Assembly (NCBI RefSeq): GCF_001570545.1
Contig: NZ_BBXD01000010.1
Location: forward strand, 124,001-188,000
Reading direction: 5' to 3'
DNA: 64,000 nucleotides
Source: Herbidospora mongoliensis
GTDB taxonomy: Bacteria; Actinomycetota; Actinomycetes; Streptosporangiales; Streptosporangiaceae
Part shown: in pieces, positions 32,264-41,900 of the stretch
Layout of the letters: the number at the start of each line of letters is the position of its first letter
Position numbering within the stretch: position 1 is the stretch's first letter
Notes under the pieces: model-generated
What the model saw: the letters and a program-made list of their open reading frames with translations, nothing else
What the model was told of the DNA's origin: nothing
Database searches by the model: none
Translations under genes and position numbers: made by a program

Positions 32264-33753
32264 GCGAGCTGATCAAGAAGACCGCTTCCGAGCTCGGCGC
32301 CCTGATCGCCTCCGGTGAGGTCTCCGCCGTCGAGGTCGCGCAGGCGCATCTTGACCGGATCGCGGCTGTGGAAGATCGAGTACACGCGTTCCTGCACGTG
32401 GGTGCGGAGTCGGCCCTGGCCCAGGCCGCCGCCATCGACGCCCGGCGTTCCGCCGGCGAGGAACTGGGGCCGCTGGCCGGCGTGCCGATCGCCCACAAGG
32501 ACGTCTTCACGACGAAGGACATGCCGACCACCGCCGGGTCGAAGATCCTCGAAGGCTGGCGTCCGCCCTACGACGCGACGGTCACCCGCCGTCTGCGCGA
32601 GGCCGGGCTGGTCATCCTCGGGAAGACGAACCTCGACGAGTTCGCGATGGGGTCCTCCACCGAGAACTCGGCTTACGGACCTACGCACAACCCCTGGGAT
32701 CTCACTCGGATCCCCGGTGGCTCCTCGGGTGGCGCCTCCGCTTCGGTGGCCGCTTACGAGGCGCCGCTCTCCACCGGCACGGACACCGGCGGTTCCATCC
32801 GCCAGCCTGCCGCGGTGACCGGGATCGTCGGGATGAAGCCCACTTACGGTGGGTCTTCTCGATATGGGCTGATCGCGTTCGCCTCCTCGCTCGACACACC
32901 TGGGCCGTTCGCGCGCAATGTCATGGACGCCGCGCTTCTCCACGAGGCGTTCTCCGGGCACGACCCGATGGACTCGACCTCGATCGACCAGCCGGTTCCC
33001 TCTGTGGTCGAGGCCGCTCGGCAGGGTGACGTCGCGGGTCTGACGGTCGGTGTCGTCAAGGAATTCGGTGGCGATGGCTACCAGCCTGGCGTTCTCGCTC
33101 GGTTCCAGGAATCCGTTGAGCTGCTTGAGTCGCTGGGTGCGAAGGTCGTCGAGGTGTCCTGTCCCTCGTTCACCTACGCTCTGCCGGCTTACTACCTGAT
33201 CGCTCCTTCCGAGTGTTCGTCGAACCTGGCTCGGTTCGATGCGATGCGATACGGGCTTCGGGTGGGGGACGACGGCACTCGGTCGGCTGAAGAGGTCATG
33301 GCTTTGACCCGGGCCGCTGGGTTCGGGCCTGAGGTCAAGCGGCGGATCATGCTGGGGACTTACGCGTTGTCCTCTGGCTATTACGACGCTTACTACGGGT
33401 CGGCTCAGAAGGTTCGCACGTTGATCTCGCGTGACTTCGAGGCCGCGTTCCAGCATGTGGACGTGCTCATCTCGCCGACGACGCCGACCACGGCGTTCCC
33501 GATCGGGGAGCGGGCCGACGACCCGATGGCCATGTATCTGGCTGACCTGTGCACCATTCCGTCGAACCTCGCTGGGAACGCGGCCCTGTCGGTGCCTTGT
33601 GGTCTCGCCGATGAAGACGGGATGCCGGTCGGGCTGCAGATCATGGCTCCGGTGCTTGGTGACGATCGGTGTTACCGGGTTGGCGCGGCTGTGGAGCGCG
33701 CGTTCGAGTCCCGCTGGGGCGGGCCGCTGCTGTCCAAGGCTCCGGCTCTGTAG
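32260..33753 (+). CDS. gatA: Aspartyl/glutamyl-tRNA amidotransferase subunit A
   Basis: This 497-residue amidase makes ammonia from glutamine for transamidation of Glu-tRNA(Gln). The Ser-cisSer-Lys triad is visible: Lys in '[10 protein letters not shown]' (near 79), and the amidase signature '[13 protein letters not shown]' followed by '[12 protein letters not shown]'. Its starting GTG overlaps gatC. It is not followed directly by gatB: a two-gene ATPase/DUF4276 cassette begins 20 bases after its stop. Codon choice shifts from mostly C/G-ending to many T-ending codons in the second half (after about 32700), without loss of conserved sequence. Confidence 0.96.
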   Translation: MSELIKKTASELGALIASGEVSAVEVAQAHLDRIAAVEDRVHAFLHVGAESALAQAAAIDARRSAGEELGPLAGVPIAHKDVFTTKDMPTTAGSKILEGWRPPYDATVTRRLREAGLVILGKTNLDEFAMGSSTENSAYGPTHNPWDLTRIPGGSSGGASASVAAYEAPLSTGTDTGGSIRQPAAVTGIVGMKPTYGGSSRYGLIAFASSLDTPGPFARNVMDAALLHEAFSGHDPMDSTSIDQPVPSVVEAARQGDVAGLTVGVVKEFGGDGYQPGVLARFQESVELLESLGAKVVEVSCPSFTYALPAYYLIAPSECSSNLARFDAMRYGLRVGDDGTRSAEEVMALTRAAGFGPEVKRRIMLGTYALSSGYYDAYYGSAQKVRTLISRDFEAAFQHVDVLISPTTPTTAFPIGERADDPMAMYLADLCTIPSNLAGNAALSVPCGLADEDGMPVGLQIMAPVLGDDRCYRVGAAVERAFESRWGGPLLSKAPAL

Positions 33754-33773
33754 AAACAGGGAAGGAGGGCGGC

Positions 33774-34958
33774 ATGATCACTCGCATCGAGATCGACGGC
33801 TTCAAGTCGTTCGAGAACTTCGCGCTCGACGTGCCGCCCTTTCTCGTCCTCATCGGTACGAACGCCAGCGGCAAGTCAAACTTGCTTGATGCGCTGACGT
33901 TCCTGTCGACCGCCGCAACCGAAGATCTCGATGCTGCAGTGGACTTGGGGCGTGGCGACGCTCGTGGGCTCTTCCGGCGGCGCGGAGACGGCAGCGTTGT
34001 CGACAGCATGTGGTTCGCCCTGGAGATGAGCGATGTCCGCGAGGGGTTCCATACGCGGGCTCGCTATGAAGTCGAGTTCGCCTGGGGGATCCGGGCTGAC
34101 CTGCTCGATGGCATCGTCGTCAGGTCGCAGCGCATCGCTTCCGGATTTGGCCGTTCGGATCAAGAGCCGGAATTGGGTGATTGGTTCCCAGTGACCCCAG
34201 GGACCCACAACCTATTGGGCTCCCCTGACGACCTTCCTGATGAAGACAACGACAGGGTCGGATTCCTTCTCATAGGGCGCGAGCTCAGTTTGATCCGCGC
34301 TCTGCACCTCGAGGCGGGAGCCCTTCGCCAGGCCAGCCGGATCGGCGGGGGATCGGCTCTCACTCCAGCCGGAAGACATCTGCCCAACTATCTCTTGGGG
34401 ATGGGCCGGAAAACCGCGTCACCCGAGCGTCCACGTGGGGTGCTCAGCGAGATCGCCATGCATCTGGCGGGGCTGGTCAGAGAGGTCACCGAATTCGAGG
34501 TCATCGTCGATGAGGCCCGCCGCGACGTCCGGATCGGGTTCTCCTCGCCCTACCAGGACGATTTGAGCGCGGAGTTGGCCTCCGATGGGACGCTGCGCAT
34601 TCTCGCGATGCTGGCTGTTCTGCACGACATCGGACTGGCCGCCGTCGAGGAGCCGGAGAACGGGGTCTTTCCCGAGAGGCTGAGGCAATTGCTGGTGATC
34701 GCGCAGGACCTCGAAGGAGACCGTCAGGTGATCTTCACCAGCCACGCTCCAGTGGTTCTCGATGCGGTCCCGCGGGAGAATATCGCCTACTTCGACATGA
34801 CCACGGTCATCGAGAACGGTGCCCCGAGCCGGGTGACTCGAGCCCGTCGACTCCGCGACGAAGGCGGTCCTGCCTCCGTCGAAGGCGAGCGCTGGGCCAG
34901 AGTCACCGACTCCGAACTCGACCGCTTCCGCGTCGGTATCGAGGAGCCGGTCGGGTGA
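33774..34958 (+). CDS. AAA family ATPase (OLD/SMC-like, AAA_21 type), probable defence component
   Basis: This 394-residue protein starts at ATG 33774 after GAAGGAGGG. The N-terminus 'MITRIEIDGFKSFENF' is typical of SMC/OLD-like ATPases. Walker A is GTNASGKS (28-35), an ABC-signature-like 'ASDGTLRILAML' precedes Walker B 'AAVEEPENG' (near 292), and the H-loop is 'FTSHAPVVLD'. There is no coiled-coil arm of SMC length and no TOPRIM domain. It shares a GTGA overlap with the DUF4276 gene. Such ATPase plus TOPRIM-like pairs are common in anti-phage systems. The role here is inference. It lies inside the gatCAB operon. Confidence 0.85.
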   Translation: MITRIEIDGFKSFENFALDVPPFLVLIGTNASGKSNLLDALTFLSTAATEDLDAAVDLGRGDARGLFRRRGDGSVVDSMWFALEMSDVREGFHTRARYEVEFAWGIRADLLDGIVVRSQRIASGFGRSDQEPELGDWFPVTPGTHNLLGSPDDLPDEDNDRVGFLLIGRELSLIRALHLEAGALRQASRIGGGSALTPAGRHLPNYLLGMGRKTASPERPRGVLSEIAMHLAGLVREVTEFEVIVDEARRDVRIGFSSPYQDDLSAELASDGTLRILAMLAVLHDIGLAAVEEPENGVFPERLRQLLVIAQDLEGDRQVIFTSHAPVVLDAVPRENIAYFDMTTVIENGAPSRVTRARRLRDEGGPASVEGERWARVTDSELDRFRVGIEEPVG

Positions 34959-35593
34959 GAAGCGTGAGCTGCGTCCTCATCCGTGAAGGCCCTAGCGACG
35001 ATTGGTTTCTGCCGATCTTGCTGCGCCGGGCTCTGGAGACGATGGTCATCGAGGACTTCCCGGCCTGCCGGGAGGTCCAGGAGATTCGCAGCCTCCCCAA
35101 GGCGGGTAATCAGCACCCCGATACGGTGCTCAAGGCCCTTGATGCCGAGCGGGGCACCTTCGACGTGGTCCTTTACCACCACGACGGCGCCCCGCCCGCC
35201 AAATCGGATGAGACCATCCGCCGTATGGTCCAGGCCTGGGAGTCCGTGAGGTCGCCCGAGCCGATGGTCGCAGTAGTCCCGATGAGAGAAACGGAAGCCT
35301 GGATCCTCGCCGACCAGGCCGCGATCTCCCGGGTTGTATGCGTGCGGAAGTTCGTAACGAATATCCCCGCCGGTCCCGCCGCTGAGGGTTGTCCGGACCC
35401 GAAAGCGACGCTGGCCGCGCTGCTGAAGAACGACGCTGGAATGAACCCCAGTAAGACCGGTGTTCTTCGCAATTTCTACGTATCCATGGCCGAAGCTACT
35501 GACATTGCCGTGCTGAAGAAGGTGCCGTCCTTCCGGCAGTGGTGGGCCGACATGATCAAAGCTCTGGAAGGACTGGGTTATCAGCATGGCTGA
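34955..35593 (+). CDS. DUF4276 (TOPRIM-like) partner of the AAA ATPase
   Basis: This 212-residue protein starts with GTG at 34955, overlapping the ATPase by four bases. It has '[18 protein letters not shown]' near the N-terminus (TOPRIM-like acidic 'EG..D'), '[13 protein letters not shown]' near residue 70 and '[15 protein letters not shown]' near residue 110, which fit the DUF4276 pattern of an acidic N-terminal motif, a DxD-like strand and an 'E.EAW.LAD' segment. It could be the nuclease effector to which the ATPase gives a trigger; that is inference. Its last eight bases overlap the gatB start, so translation of gatB may depend on it. Confidence 0.75.
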   Translation: MRSVSCVLIREGPSDDWFLPILLRRALETMVIEDFPACREVQEIRSLPKAGNQHPDTVLKALDAERGTFDVVLYHHDGAPPAKSDETIRRMVQAWESVRSPEPMVAVVPMRETEAWILADQAAISRVVCVRKFVTNIPAGPAAEGCPDPKATLAALLKNDAGMNPSKTGVLRNFYVSMAEATDIAVLKKVPSFRQWWADMIKALEGLGYQHG

Positions 35594-37094
35594 CACGCCG
35601 ACACTCATGCCGTACGACGAGGCGTTGGAGAGGTTCGAGCCGGTGCTCGGCCTGGAGACCCACGTTGAGCTCGGCACCAACTCGAAGATGTTCTGCGGCT
35701 GCCCGACGACCTTCGGCGCCCCGCCGAACACGCACGTCTGCCCGACCTGCCTGGCCTTCCCCGGAGCCCTGCCGGTCGCCAACGCGGCGGCGATCGAGTC
35801 GACGATCCGCATCGGCCTCGCTCTCAACTGCTCGATCGCCGAGTGGTGCAGGTTCGCCCGGAAGAACTACTTCTATCCGGACATGCCGAAGAACTACCAG
35901 ATCAGCCAGTATGACGAGCCGCTCTGCTTCGACGGCTACCTCGACATCATCGTCGAGGGCAAGGCGGTCCGGATCGAGATCGAGCGCGTCCACCTCGAGG
36001 AGGACACCGGCAAGTCCACCCACGTCGGTGGCGCGACCGGCCGCATCCAGGGCGCCGATCACTCGATCGTCGACTACAACCGGGCCGGCATCCCGCTCGT
36101 CGAGATCGTCACCAAGCCCATCGAGGGCACCGACCGGCTCGCCCCCGAGGTCGCCCGCGCCTACGCGACCGAGCTGCGCGAGGTCATGCGCACCCTCGGT
36201 GTCTCGGATGTCCGCATGGACCAGGGTTCGATGCGCTGTGACGTCAACGTCTCGCTGATGCCGCGCGGCTCGAAGGAGTGGGGCACCCGTACCGAGACCA
36301 AGAACGTCAACTCCTTCCGCAGCATCGACCGCTCGGTCCGCGGTGAGATCGAGCGGCAGGCCGCGATCCTGGCCGGCGGCGGCCGGATCATCCAGGAGAC
36401 CCGCCACTTCCACGAGGACACCGGCCTGACCACGTCGGGCCGTTCGAAGGAAGAGGCGCAGGACTACCGCTACTTCCCCGAGCCCGACCTGGTCCCGATC
36501 GCCCCCGACACGGCGTGGGTCGCCCAGCTCAAGGCTGAATTGCCGGAGCTGCCGTCGGTCCGTCGCGCGCGCCTGCAGTCGGAGTGGGGCGTCAGTGACC
36601 TCGACATGGAAGCCATGCACAACAACGACGCGTTCGGCCTGGTCGAGGCCACGGTCGAGGCCGGCGCCCCGGCGGCCGACGCGCGCAAGTGGTGGATGGG
36701 CGAGCTCGCCCGCCGCGCCAACGAGGGCGGCGTCACCCTGCACGACCTGCCGATCACGCCCGCGCAGATCGCCCGCGTGACCGAACTGGTGAAGTCGGGC
36801 GCGCTGAACGACAAGCTGGCGCGTCAGGTCCTCGAAGGCGTCCTGGCGGGCGAAGGCTCCCCGGACGAGGTCGTCGAGGCCCGCGGTCTGAAGATCGTCA
36901 ACGACGACGGCGAGCTGTCGGCCATCATCGACCAGGTCATCGCCGACAACGCCGCCGCCGCCGAGAAGATCCGTGGTGGCAAGATCGCCGCAGTCGGTGC
37001 CCTGGTCGGCGGCGTCATGAAGGCCAGCCGAGGCAAGGCCGACGCCGGGCGCGCCCGCACCCTCATCCTCGAAAAGCTGGGCGTCAGCGAATAG
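35586..37094 (+). CDS. gatB: Aspartyl/glutamyl-tRNA amidotransferase subunit B
   Basis: This 502-residue kinase-like subunit activates Glu (or Asp) on tRNA. It shows '[10 protein letters not shown]', '[25 protein letters not shown]' with zinc-binding cysteines, '[19 protein letters not shown]', and the C-terminal YqeY-like '[19 protein letters not shown]'. The ATG at 35586 lies inside the 3' end of the DUF4276 gene (8-base overlap). The ribosome-binding site (GGACTGGG-like) is weak, which makes coupling to the upstream gene likely. A perfect hairpin terminator follows. Confidence 0.96.
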   Translation: MADTPTLMPYDEALERFEPVLGLETHVELGTNSKMFCGCPTTFGAPPNTHVCPTCLAFPGALPVANAAAIESTIRIGLALNCSIAEWCRFARKNYFYPDMPKNYQISQYDEPLCFDGYLDIIVEGKAVRIEIERVHLEEDTGKSTHVGGATGRIQGADHSIVDYNRAGIPLVEIVTKPIEGTDRLAPEVARAYATELREVMRTLGVSDVRMDQGSMRCDVNVSLMPRGSKEWGTRTETKNVNSFRSIDRSVRGEIERQAAILAGGGRIIQETRHFHEDTGLTTSGRSKEEAQDYRYFPEPDLVPIAPDTAWVAQLKAELPELPSVRRARLQSEWGVSDLDMEAMHNNDAFGLVEATVEAGAPAADARKWWMGELARRANEGGVTLHDLPITPAQIARVTELVKSGALNDKLARQVLEGVLAGEGSPDEVVEARGLKIVNDDGELSAIIDQVIADNAAAAEKIRGGKIAAVGALVGGVMKASRGKADAGRARTLILEKLGVSE

Positions 37095-37101
37095 AACGGG
37101 A

Positions 37102-37134
37102 GCGTCCGGGCCTGTGGCTTACAGGCCCGGACGC
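37102..37134 (+). terminator. Terminator of the gat operon
   Basis: GCGTCCGGGCCTGT (37102-37115) and ACAGGCCCGGACGC (37121-37134) form a perfect 14-bp stem with the loop GGCTT, eight bases after the gatB stop. Confidence 0.93.
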
Positions 37135-37144
37135 CCCTTCAAGA

Positions 37145-37250
37145 CTCTTTCTTCCGTTACGGCTCCGACTGCCCGGCCCCGCCCACCGCTTCCGGCCCTC
37201 GCCATATCCGGCACCAACCACCCGCTCCCGCACCTCGCCGCAACGGACCA
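37145..37250 (+). repeat. Dispersed intergenic repeat, copy C
   Basis: This segment starts CTCTTTCTTCCGTTACGGCT right after the gat terminator. It aligns over about 100 bp with copies A (22833-22935) and B (minus strand, 23201-23307), sharing ATCCGGCACCAACCACCCGC and CGCCGCAACGG at conserved spacing. Two degenerate echoes of CGCCGCGACGG follow at 37297 and 37353, spaced 60 and 56 bases apart. Confidence 0.78.
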
Positions 37251-37750
37251 GGTTCGGCGCCATCTCAGCAGTTGTCGGTCGCCCGTTCCCGCGCCACGCC
37301 GCGACGGGCCCGATTCGTTCCTGCTCCCGCCGTATCGTTCGCCGCAGAGTCACGCCGCGACGGATCAGTGGATCATGTTCTCCCCTAATCCCGGTCGTAT
37401 CCGATGTTGACCGCCCGCATCCGCACTACACAGGGAACGGGCAAGGTTGACACGGGCCCCAACCCCCGCCCCGGCGCATGACGGCGAATGGTTCTGCCAC
37501 TAATTCATGATTCGTTTCATCCGCTGGCACCCCTGGAGCGAATGAGTCATGACAGTTCCCTGACGGGCCAAGGGTCCCCGCGCCCTGGCTTCGATATGAG
37601 AAGTCCGATGTCTTGCCCCGATTCCGCCGTTCGCGACCCCTTGACATGACTCCTGACAGGCCGAACCTCATGTTTTCACGACATATCCAGAAGAGGGTGC
37701 TTTAGGGTTAACTGAACGGGAGTTTCCCCTGAGCCGGAGGAGAGCAAGGC
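37251..37750. other. Intergenic stretch with degenerate repeats and a possible promoter
   Basis: About 500 bases with no supported gene. The first 120 bases continue the degenerate repeat of copy C. TTGACA at 37641-37646 could be a -35 element for the VanW-family gene, but no good -10 stands at 16-18 bases. GGAGGAG just before 37751 is a clear ribosome-binding site. Confidence 0.5.
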
Positions 37751-39703
37751 GTGCGGAACGCCGAAGCGTCCATCGACCCGCCGACGGATCCGTTCGCAGC
37801 GGATTCCGGGGCGGTTTCCGCACGTAAGCACCCCGTTCGCGCAGGTGGAACACTGCCTCCCGGCGTGTCATCGGACATCTTCGGCAGCGCGCCCCTCGTC
37901 AAGACGCCTCCCCCCGACGCGTCGTTACCGCCGCCGGCCAAGGTCGAGGTCTGGCCGGTCGCGGCCAGGCGCAGGGGCTGGACGACCGCGCCGCCCCCCA
38001 TGCTCGATGATCTGCCCGATGACGAGCCGAAGGTCCGCTGGGTGCGGCCGTGTCTGTTCGTCGTGGCCGGGGTGCTGGCCGTCCTGTACGCCGTCCCGGC
38101 CTTCCTCATGGCCGGTCACGTCTACCCCGGGACCACCGTGCTCGGCGTCGACGTGGGCGGGATGACCGCCGCCGAGGCCACCCAGAGGCTGACCACCGGC
38201 CTGGTCGGGCCGGCCACGAACGCGATCGTGGTCCGTGACGGGACCAAGAGTGAGCGCATCAGCCCGGAGAAGAGCGGGCTCACGATCAACGTTCCGGAGA
38301 CGGTGCAGGCGCTGCCCATCGGGTTCCCCAGCCCGTTCGACGTCTGGCGGGCGATGACCGACGGGCGTGAGGTCACCCCGGTCGTCCGGGTCGACAGCAA
38401 CCGGCTGGGTGAGGTCATCTCGACCCAGTTGGCGCGCGGCATCGAGCAGCCGATGGTCGAAGGCGGCATCACGTTCGACGGGCTCCGGCCCGAGCCGGTC
38501 TATCCGGAGGAAGGGACCGCGCTCGACGTGCCCCGGGTCGCGGGGGCGGTGCGGAGCGCCTACCTGAACCCCGACATCATCGTCGACGTGAAACCGGCCA
38601 AGGCCACGCCCCGCGTGACGAAGGACGGGGTGAACCGGGCGGTCGCGTGGGCGCGCAAGGCGGTCGCGGCACCGGTCACGCTGACCAATGCGGGCACGTC
38701 GCTACAGCTCACGCCCACCGACATCGCGGCGGCGCTGAGCTTCGAGCCGGGAGAGACCGGCGGGCTGGAACCCCGGTTCGACGCGGCCGTGGCGACGCGC
38801 GGGATGCGGTTCGTGCCCGCGCAGGACGCCCCCCGCGACGCGACCTTCGACACCACCGGCGGACGGCCCGAACTCGTGCCCGGACGTCCCGGGATCGGGA
38901 TCGACACCTCCAAACTGGGCGCGCAGATCATCACCGTCCTCGGCCGGGAGACCGACCGGGTCGTGACCGTGCCGCTGACCGAGCTCAGGCCCGGCCTCGA
39001 CGACAAAGAGGCCGCCTCGCTGGGCATCGAGGCCGAGCTGGTCCGGGTCGACATGAGCTACACCTGTTGCCAGCCGCGCGTGGAGAACATCAAGGAGACC
39101 GTCCGGCGTGTCAACGGCCTGATCATCCGGCCCGGCGAGACGTTCTCCCTGAACCAGGTCACCGGGCGCCGTGAGGGCGTGTCCGGCTTCGTCGGTCTCG
39201 GCGAGCCGATCGAGATACGGGGGCGTAGCGGCCAGGACGTCCCGGGGATCTCGGTCGCCGGGACGGTCCTGTTCAACGCCGCGCTCGGGAGCGGCCTCGA
39301 CATCGTCGAGGCGGTGCCGCACGAGTCGTTCCTGCCGCCCTATCCGGCCGGGCGCGAGGTGGTCGTCTCCTATCCGGAACCCGACCTGGTCTGGCGCAAC
39401 AACACCGACTACGGGGTGCTCATCCAGGCCTCGGCCACCGACACGGTGATGAAGGTGTCCCTGTGGGGGACCAAGACCTTCACCGTGAAGATCACCCAGA
39501 GCGCCCGCACCCGGTTCACCCCCGCCCCGAAGATCAAGGGGCCGGAGGTGGGCTGTGTGCCCCTGGTGGGCAGCAGCGGCTTCATGATCATGACGACCCG
39601 CGAACGCGTCCGCCTCGACGGCACGGCCGAGCCCCCGGAGTACATCAAGACGATCTACAAGCCCCGGGCCGAGATCGTCTGCCCCTCCACTGAAACGAGC
39701 TAG
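37751..39703 (+). CDS. VanW family protein, membrane-anchored
   Basis: This 650-residue protein starts with GTG. A Pro-rich cytoplasmic N-terminus of about 100 residues leads to one membrane helix ('CLFVVAGVLAVLYAVPAFLMAG', near 100-121). Extracytoplasmic repeats of the peptidoglycan-binding type that accompany VanW follow ('VLGVDVGGMTAAEATQRL'). The C-terminal VanW domain has 'VENIKETVRRVNGLIIRPGETFSLNQVTGRR' and 'GISVAGTVLFNAAL'. VanW-domain proteins are associated with glycopeptide-resistance clusters and cell-wall functions but have no firm reaction. No van genes are nearby, so a general cell-envelope role is more likely. Confidence 0.88.
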   Translation: MRNAEASIDPPTDPFAADSGAVSARKHPVRAGGTLPPGVSSDIFGSAPLVKTPPPDASLPPPAKVEVWPVAARRRGWTTAPPPMLDDLPDDEPKVRWVRPCLFVVAGVLAVLYAVPAFLMAGHVYPGTTVLGVDVGGMTAAEATQRLTTGLVGPATNAIVVRDGTKSERISPEKSGLTINVPETVQALPIGFPSPFDVWRAMTDGREVTPVVRVDSNRLGEVISTQLARGIEQPMVEGGITFDGLRPEPVYPEEGTALDVPRVAGAVRSAYLNPDIIVDVKPAKATPRVTKDGVNRAVAWARKAVAAPVTLTNAGTSLQLTPTDIAAALSFEPGETGGLEPRFDAAVATRGMRFVPAQDAPRDATFDTTGGRPELVPGRPGIGIDTSKLGAQIITVLGRETDRVVTVPLTELRPGLDDKEAASLGIEAELVRVDMSYTCCQPRVENIKETVRRVNGLIIRPGETFSLNQVTGRREGVSGFVGLGEPIEIRGRSGQDVPGISVAGTVLFNAALGSGLDIVEAVPHESFLPPYPAGREVVVSYPEPDLVWRNNTDYGVLIQASATDTVMKVSLWGTKTFTVKITQSARTRFTPAPKIKGPEVGCVPLVGSSGFMIMTTRERVRLDGTAEPPEYIKTIYKPRAEIVCPSTETS

Positions 39704-39706
39704 GCG

Positions 39707-40798
39707 TCAGCGCACCGGGATGACCAGGATGCGGTCGTCGCCGTTCTTCGGGTCGCCCCGGCCGTCGCGGTTGCTCGTGCCCACCCACAACGATCCGTCA
39801 GGCGCCGTCGCCACCGAGCGCAGGCGGCCGAACTCACCTTCGTACAGCGCCTCCGGCCGTCCCGCCACCCCGTCCTGGGTCACCGGGACCTTCCACAGCC
39901 GCTCGCCGCGCAGGCCCGCCGCCCACACCGCGTGCCCGGCATAGGCCAGCCCGGACGGCGAGGCCTCGTCGGTCGACCACGTCACCAGCGGGTTCACGAA
40001 GCGGTCGTCGGCGGCGACGCCCTCGACCTCGGGCCAGCCGTAGTTGCCGCCCGCGCGGATCAGGTTGACCTCGTCGAAGGAGTTCTGGCCGAACTCGGTG
40101 GCGTACATGTTGCCGCTCTCGTCCCAGGCCAGGCCCTGGACGTTGCGGTGACCCATGCTCCAGACCAGGCTGCCGAACGGGTTCTCGGGGGCCGGTTTCC
40201 CGTCGGACGTCATGCGGAGGATCTTCCCGGCCAGGGAGTCGCGGTTCTGGGACAGACCGCGGTCGCCGATCTCGCCCGTGGAGGCGTACAGGAAACCGTC
40301 GGGGCCGAAGGCAAGGCGGCCGCCGTTGTGGTTGCCGCCCTTCGGGATGCCGGTCACGATCGGCTGCGGGTCGGACAGCGTGCCGTCGAAGCGGTAGCGG
40401 ACGATCCGGTTGTCCGTGGATGAGGTGAAGTAGACGAAGATCTGCTGGTCCTCGTCGTACGAGGGAGAGACCGCGATGCCCATGAGGCCGCCCTCCCCGG
40501 ACGCGGCCACCCCGTCGACCGTCCCGATCTCGGTCTTGCGGCCCGACGCGGCCACCTGGACGATCTGCCCGGAGTTGCGCTCGGTCACGAGGCCGTCGCC
40601 GTTGGGCAGGAACGCGATGGCCCAGGGGACCTCGAGGCCCTCGACCAGAGTGCGCGGGCCGTCTGCGGGGGGAGCGGAGGTCGCGGCCGTCGCCGCGAGG
40701 GGGGTGGGCGTCACGCCCGTGCCCACTCCGGTCTCCGCGGTGCAGCTCACCGTCAGTGCCGCCGCCAGCGTGAGCAGCCCGGTCCGGCCTACGCGCAT
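39707..40798 (-). CDS. PQQ-type glucose/sorbosone dehydrogenase-like lipoprotein
   Basis: This 363-residue protein has a lipoprotein signal ending 'LTVSCTAE' (lipid-modified Cys near residue 19) and a Thr/Ala-rich spacer. The six-bladed propeller of the soluble glucose/sorbosone dehydrogenase family follows ('LEVPWAIAFLPNGDGLVTER', 'GGNHNGGRLAFGPDGFLYASTGE', 'GHRNVQGLAWD', 'EFGQNSFDEVNLI'). It should act on the outer face of the membrane on a sugar or aldehyde with PQQ. PQQ dependence and substrate are inferred from the family. AGGAGGG precedes the ATG. The gene is convergent with the VanW gene (3 bases between stops). Confidence 0.88.
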   Translation of the reverse strand: MRVGRTGLLTLAAALTVSCTAETGVGTGVTPTPLAATAATSAPPADGPRTLVEGLEVPWAIAFLPNGDGLVTERNSGQIVQVAASGRKTEIGTVDGVAASGEGGLMGIAVSPSYDEDQQIFVYFTSSTDNRIVRYRFDGTLSDPQPIVTGIPKGGNHNGGRLAFGPDGFLYASTGEIGDRGLSQNRDSLAGKILRMTSDGKPAPENPFGSLVWSMGHRNVQGLAWDESGNMYATEFGQNSFDEVNLIRAGGNYGWPEVEGVAADDRFVNPLVTWSTDEASPSGLAYAGHAVWAAGLRGERLWKVPVTQDGVAGRPEALYEGEFGRLRSVATAPDGSLWVGTSNRDGRGDPKNGDDRILVIPVR

Positions 40799-40838
40799 CA
40801 GTCACACCCTCCTGTGTCAGTCATTAGGGTTAAGTCCC

Positions 40839-41750
40839 GTGAAGATCTGGGTGGCCCCGCAGGCCGAGTCCGCAGTGCCGACTGACCTGGCCGACGTCGA
40901 ATATGCGGTTTTCGACGGGCGAGACCACCCCGAACCGCCCGGTGCGCAGGACGTCGAGGTGTGGGTTCCCCCGCTCATCCCGGTGCCGGACATCTCGGAG
41001 CTGCTGTCGCGGATGACACGTTTGCGCCTCATCCAGACGGTTACCGCCGGGGTCGAACCCTACCTGCCCCACGTCCCCGATGGTGTGCTGCTGTGCAACG
41101 CCAGGGGCGTCCACGACGCGGGAACCGCCGAGTGGGCGGTCGGCGCGATGATCGCGACGCTGCGTGAGTTCCCGGCCTTCGTCCGCGCCCAGGAACGGGG
41201 CCGGTGGGCCTACCAGCACACCGGTGTCCTGGCCGACTCCACCGTTCTCATTCTCGGGTACGGCTCCATCGGCGCCGCCCTCGAACGCCGGCTGGCCGGG
41301 TTCGAGGTGGAGGTCGTCCGGGTGGCCAGAAGCGCGCGCGACGGCGTCCACGGCGAGGACGAACTGCCCGAACTGCTGCCCAGGGCCGACGTCGTGGTGC
41401 TGCTCGTGCCGGCCACACCGGGCACGAGGGGCATGGTCGACGCCGCGTTCCTGGCCCGGATGAAAGACGGCGCCCTGCTCGTCAACGCCGCCCGCGGGCC
41501 CGTCGTCGAAACCGGCGCGCTGCTGGCCGAACTCGAGTCGGGCCGGCTCCGAGCGGCGCTCGACGTCACCGATCCCGAGCCGCTGCCCGAAGGTCATCCG
41601 CTCTGGAAGGCGCCCAACCTGTTCCTCACCCCCCACGTCGCGGGCAGCACCCCGGCCTCGACCAGGAGGGCCCTGGTGTTCGTGGAGGCCCAGTTGCGCA
41701 GGCTGCACGAGGGGCATCCGCTGACCAATATCATCAGCGGGGGCTACTGA
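40839..41750 (+). CDS. D-isomer-specific 2-hydroxyacid dehydrogenase family protein
   Basis: The GTG at 40839 gives 303 residues (VKIWVAPQAESAVP). The NAD-binding motif 'VLILGYGSIGAALERRL' is near residue 137, and the family has 'LLVNAARGPVVETGALLAELESGRL', 'ALDVTDPEPLPEGHPLW' and the catalytic His in 'NLFLTPHVAGSTP'. It is shorter than SerA and lacks an ACT domain. It reduces a 2-oxo acid or oxidises a 2-hydroxy acid; the substrate is unknown. TTAGGGTTAA just upstream (about 40825) may belong to its promoter. It is divergent from the sugar dehydrogenase gene. Confidence 0.9.
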   Translation: MKIWVAPQAESAVPTDLADVEYAVFDGRDHPEPPGAQDVEVWVPPLIPVPDISELLSRMTRLRLIQTVTAGVEPYLPHVPDGVLLCNARGVHDAGTAEWAVGAMIATLREFPAFVRAQERGRWAYQHTGVLADSTVLILGYGSIGAALERRLAGFEVEVVRVARSARDGVHGEDELPELLPRADVVVLLVPATPGTRGMVDAAFLARMKDGALLVNAARGPVVETGALLAELESGRLRAALDVTDPEPLPEGHPLWKAPNLFLTPHVAGSTPASTRRALVFVEAQLRRLHEGHPLTNIISGGY

Positions 41751-41900
41751 ATCTGGTTCCGGACCGTAGCGGGGCCGTGACCTCGGGTCCGTACCGTGAA
41801 TTCCTGTTTATCAGATCGGTGACGACTGGGCCGATGTCCTCATCAGGGGCGGCACCGGCGCGCAAACTGACGATGTGACCGGAAGTAAAGGGCGACGAGC

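Noticed and set aside
37751-39703. VanW gene as a sign of a glycopeptide resistance cluster
   Set aside because: No vanHAX, vanRS or other resistance genes are near. VanW-domain proteins are widespread in actinobacteria.
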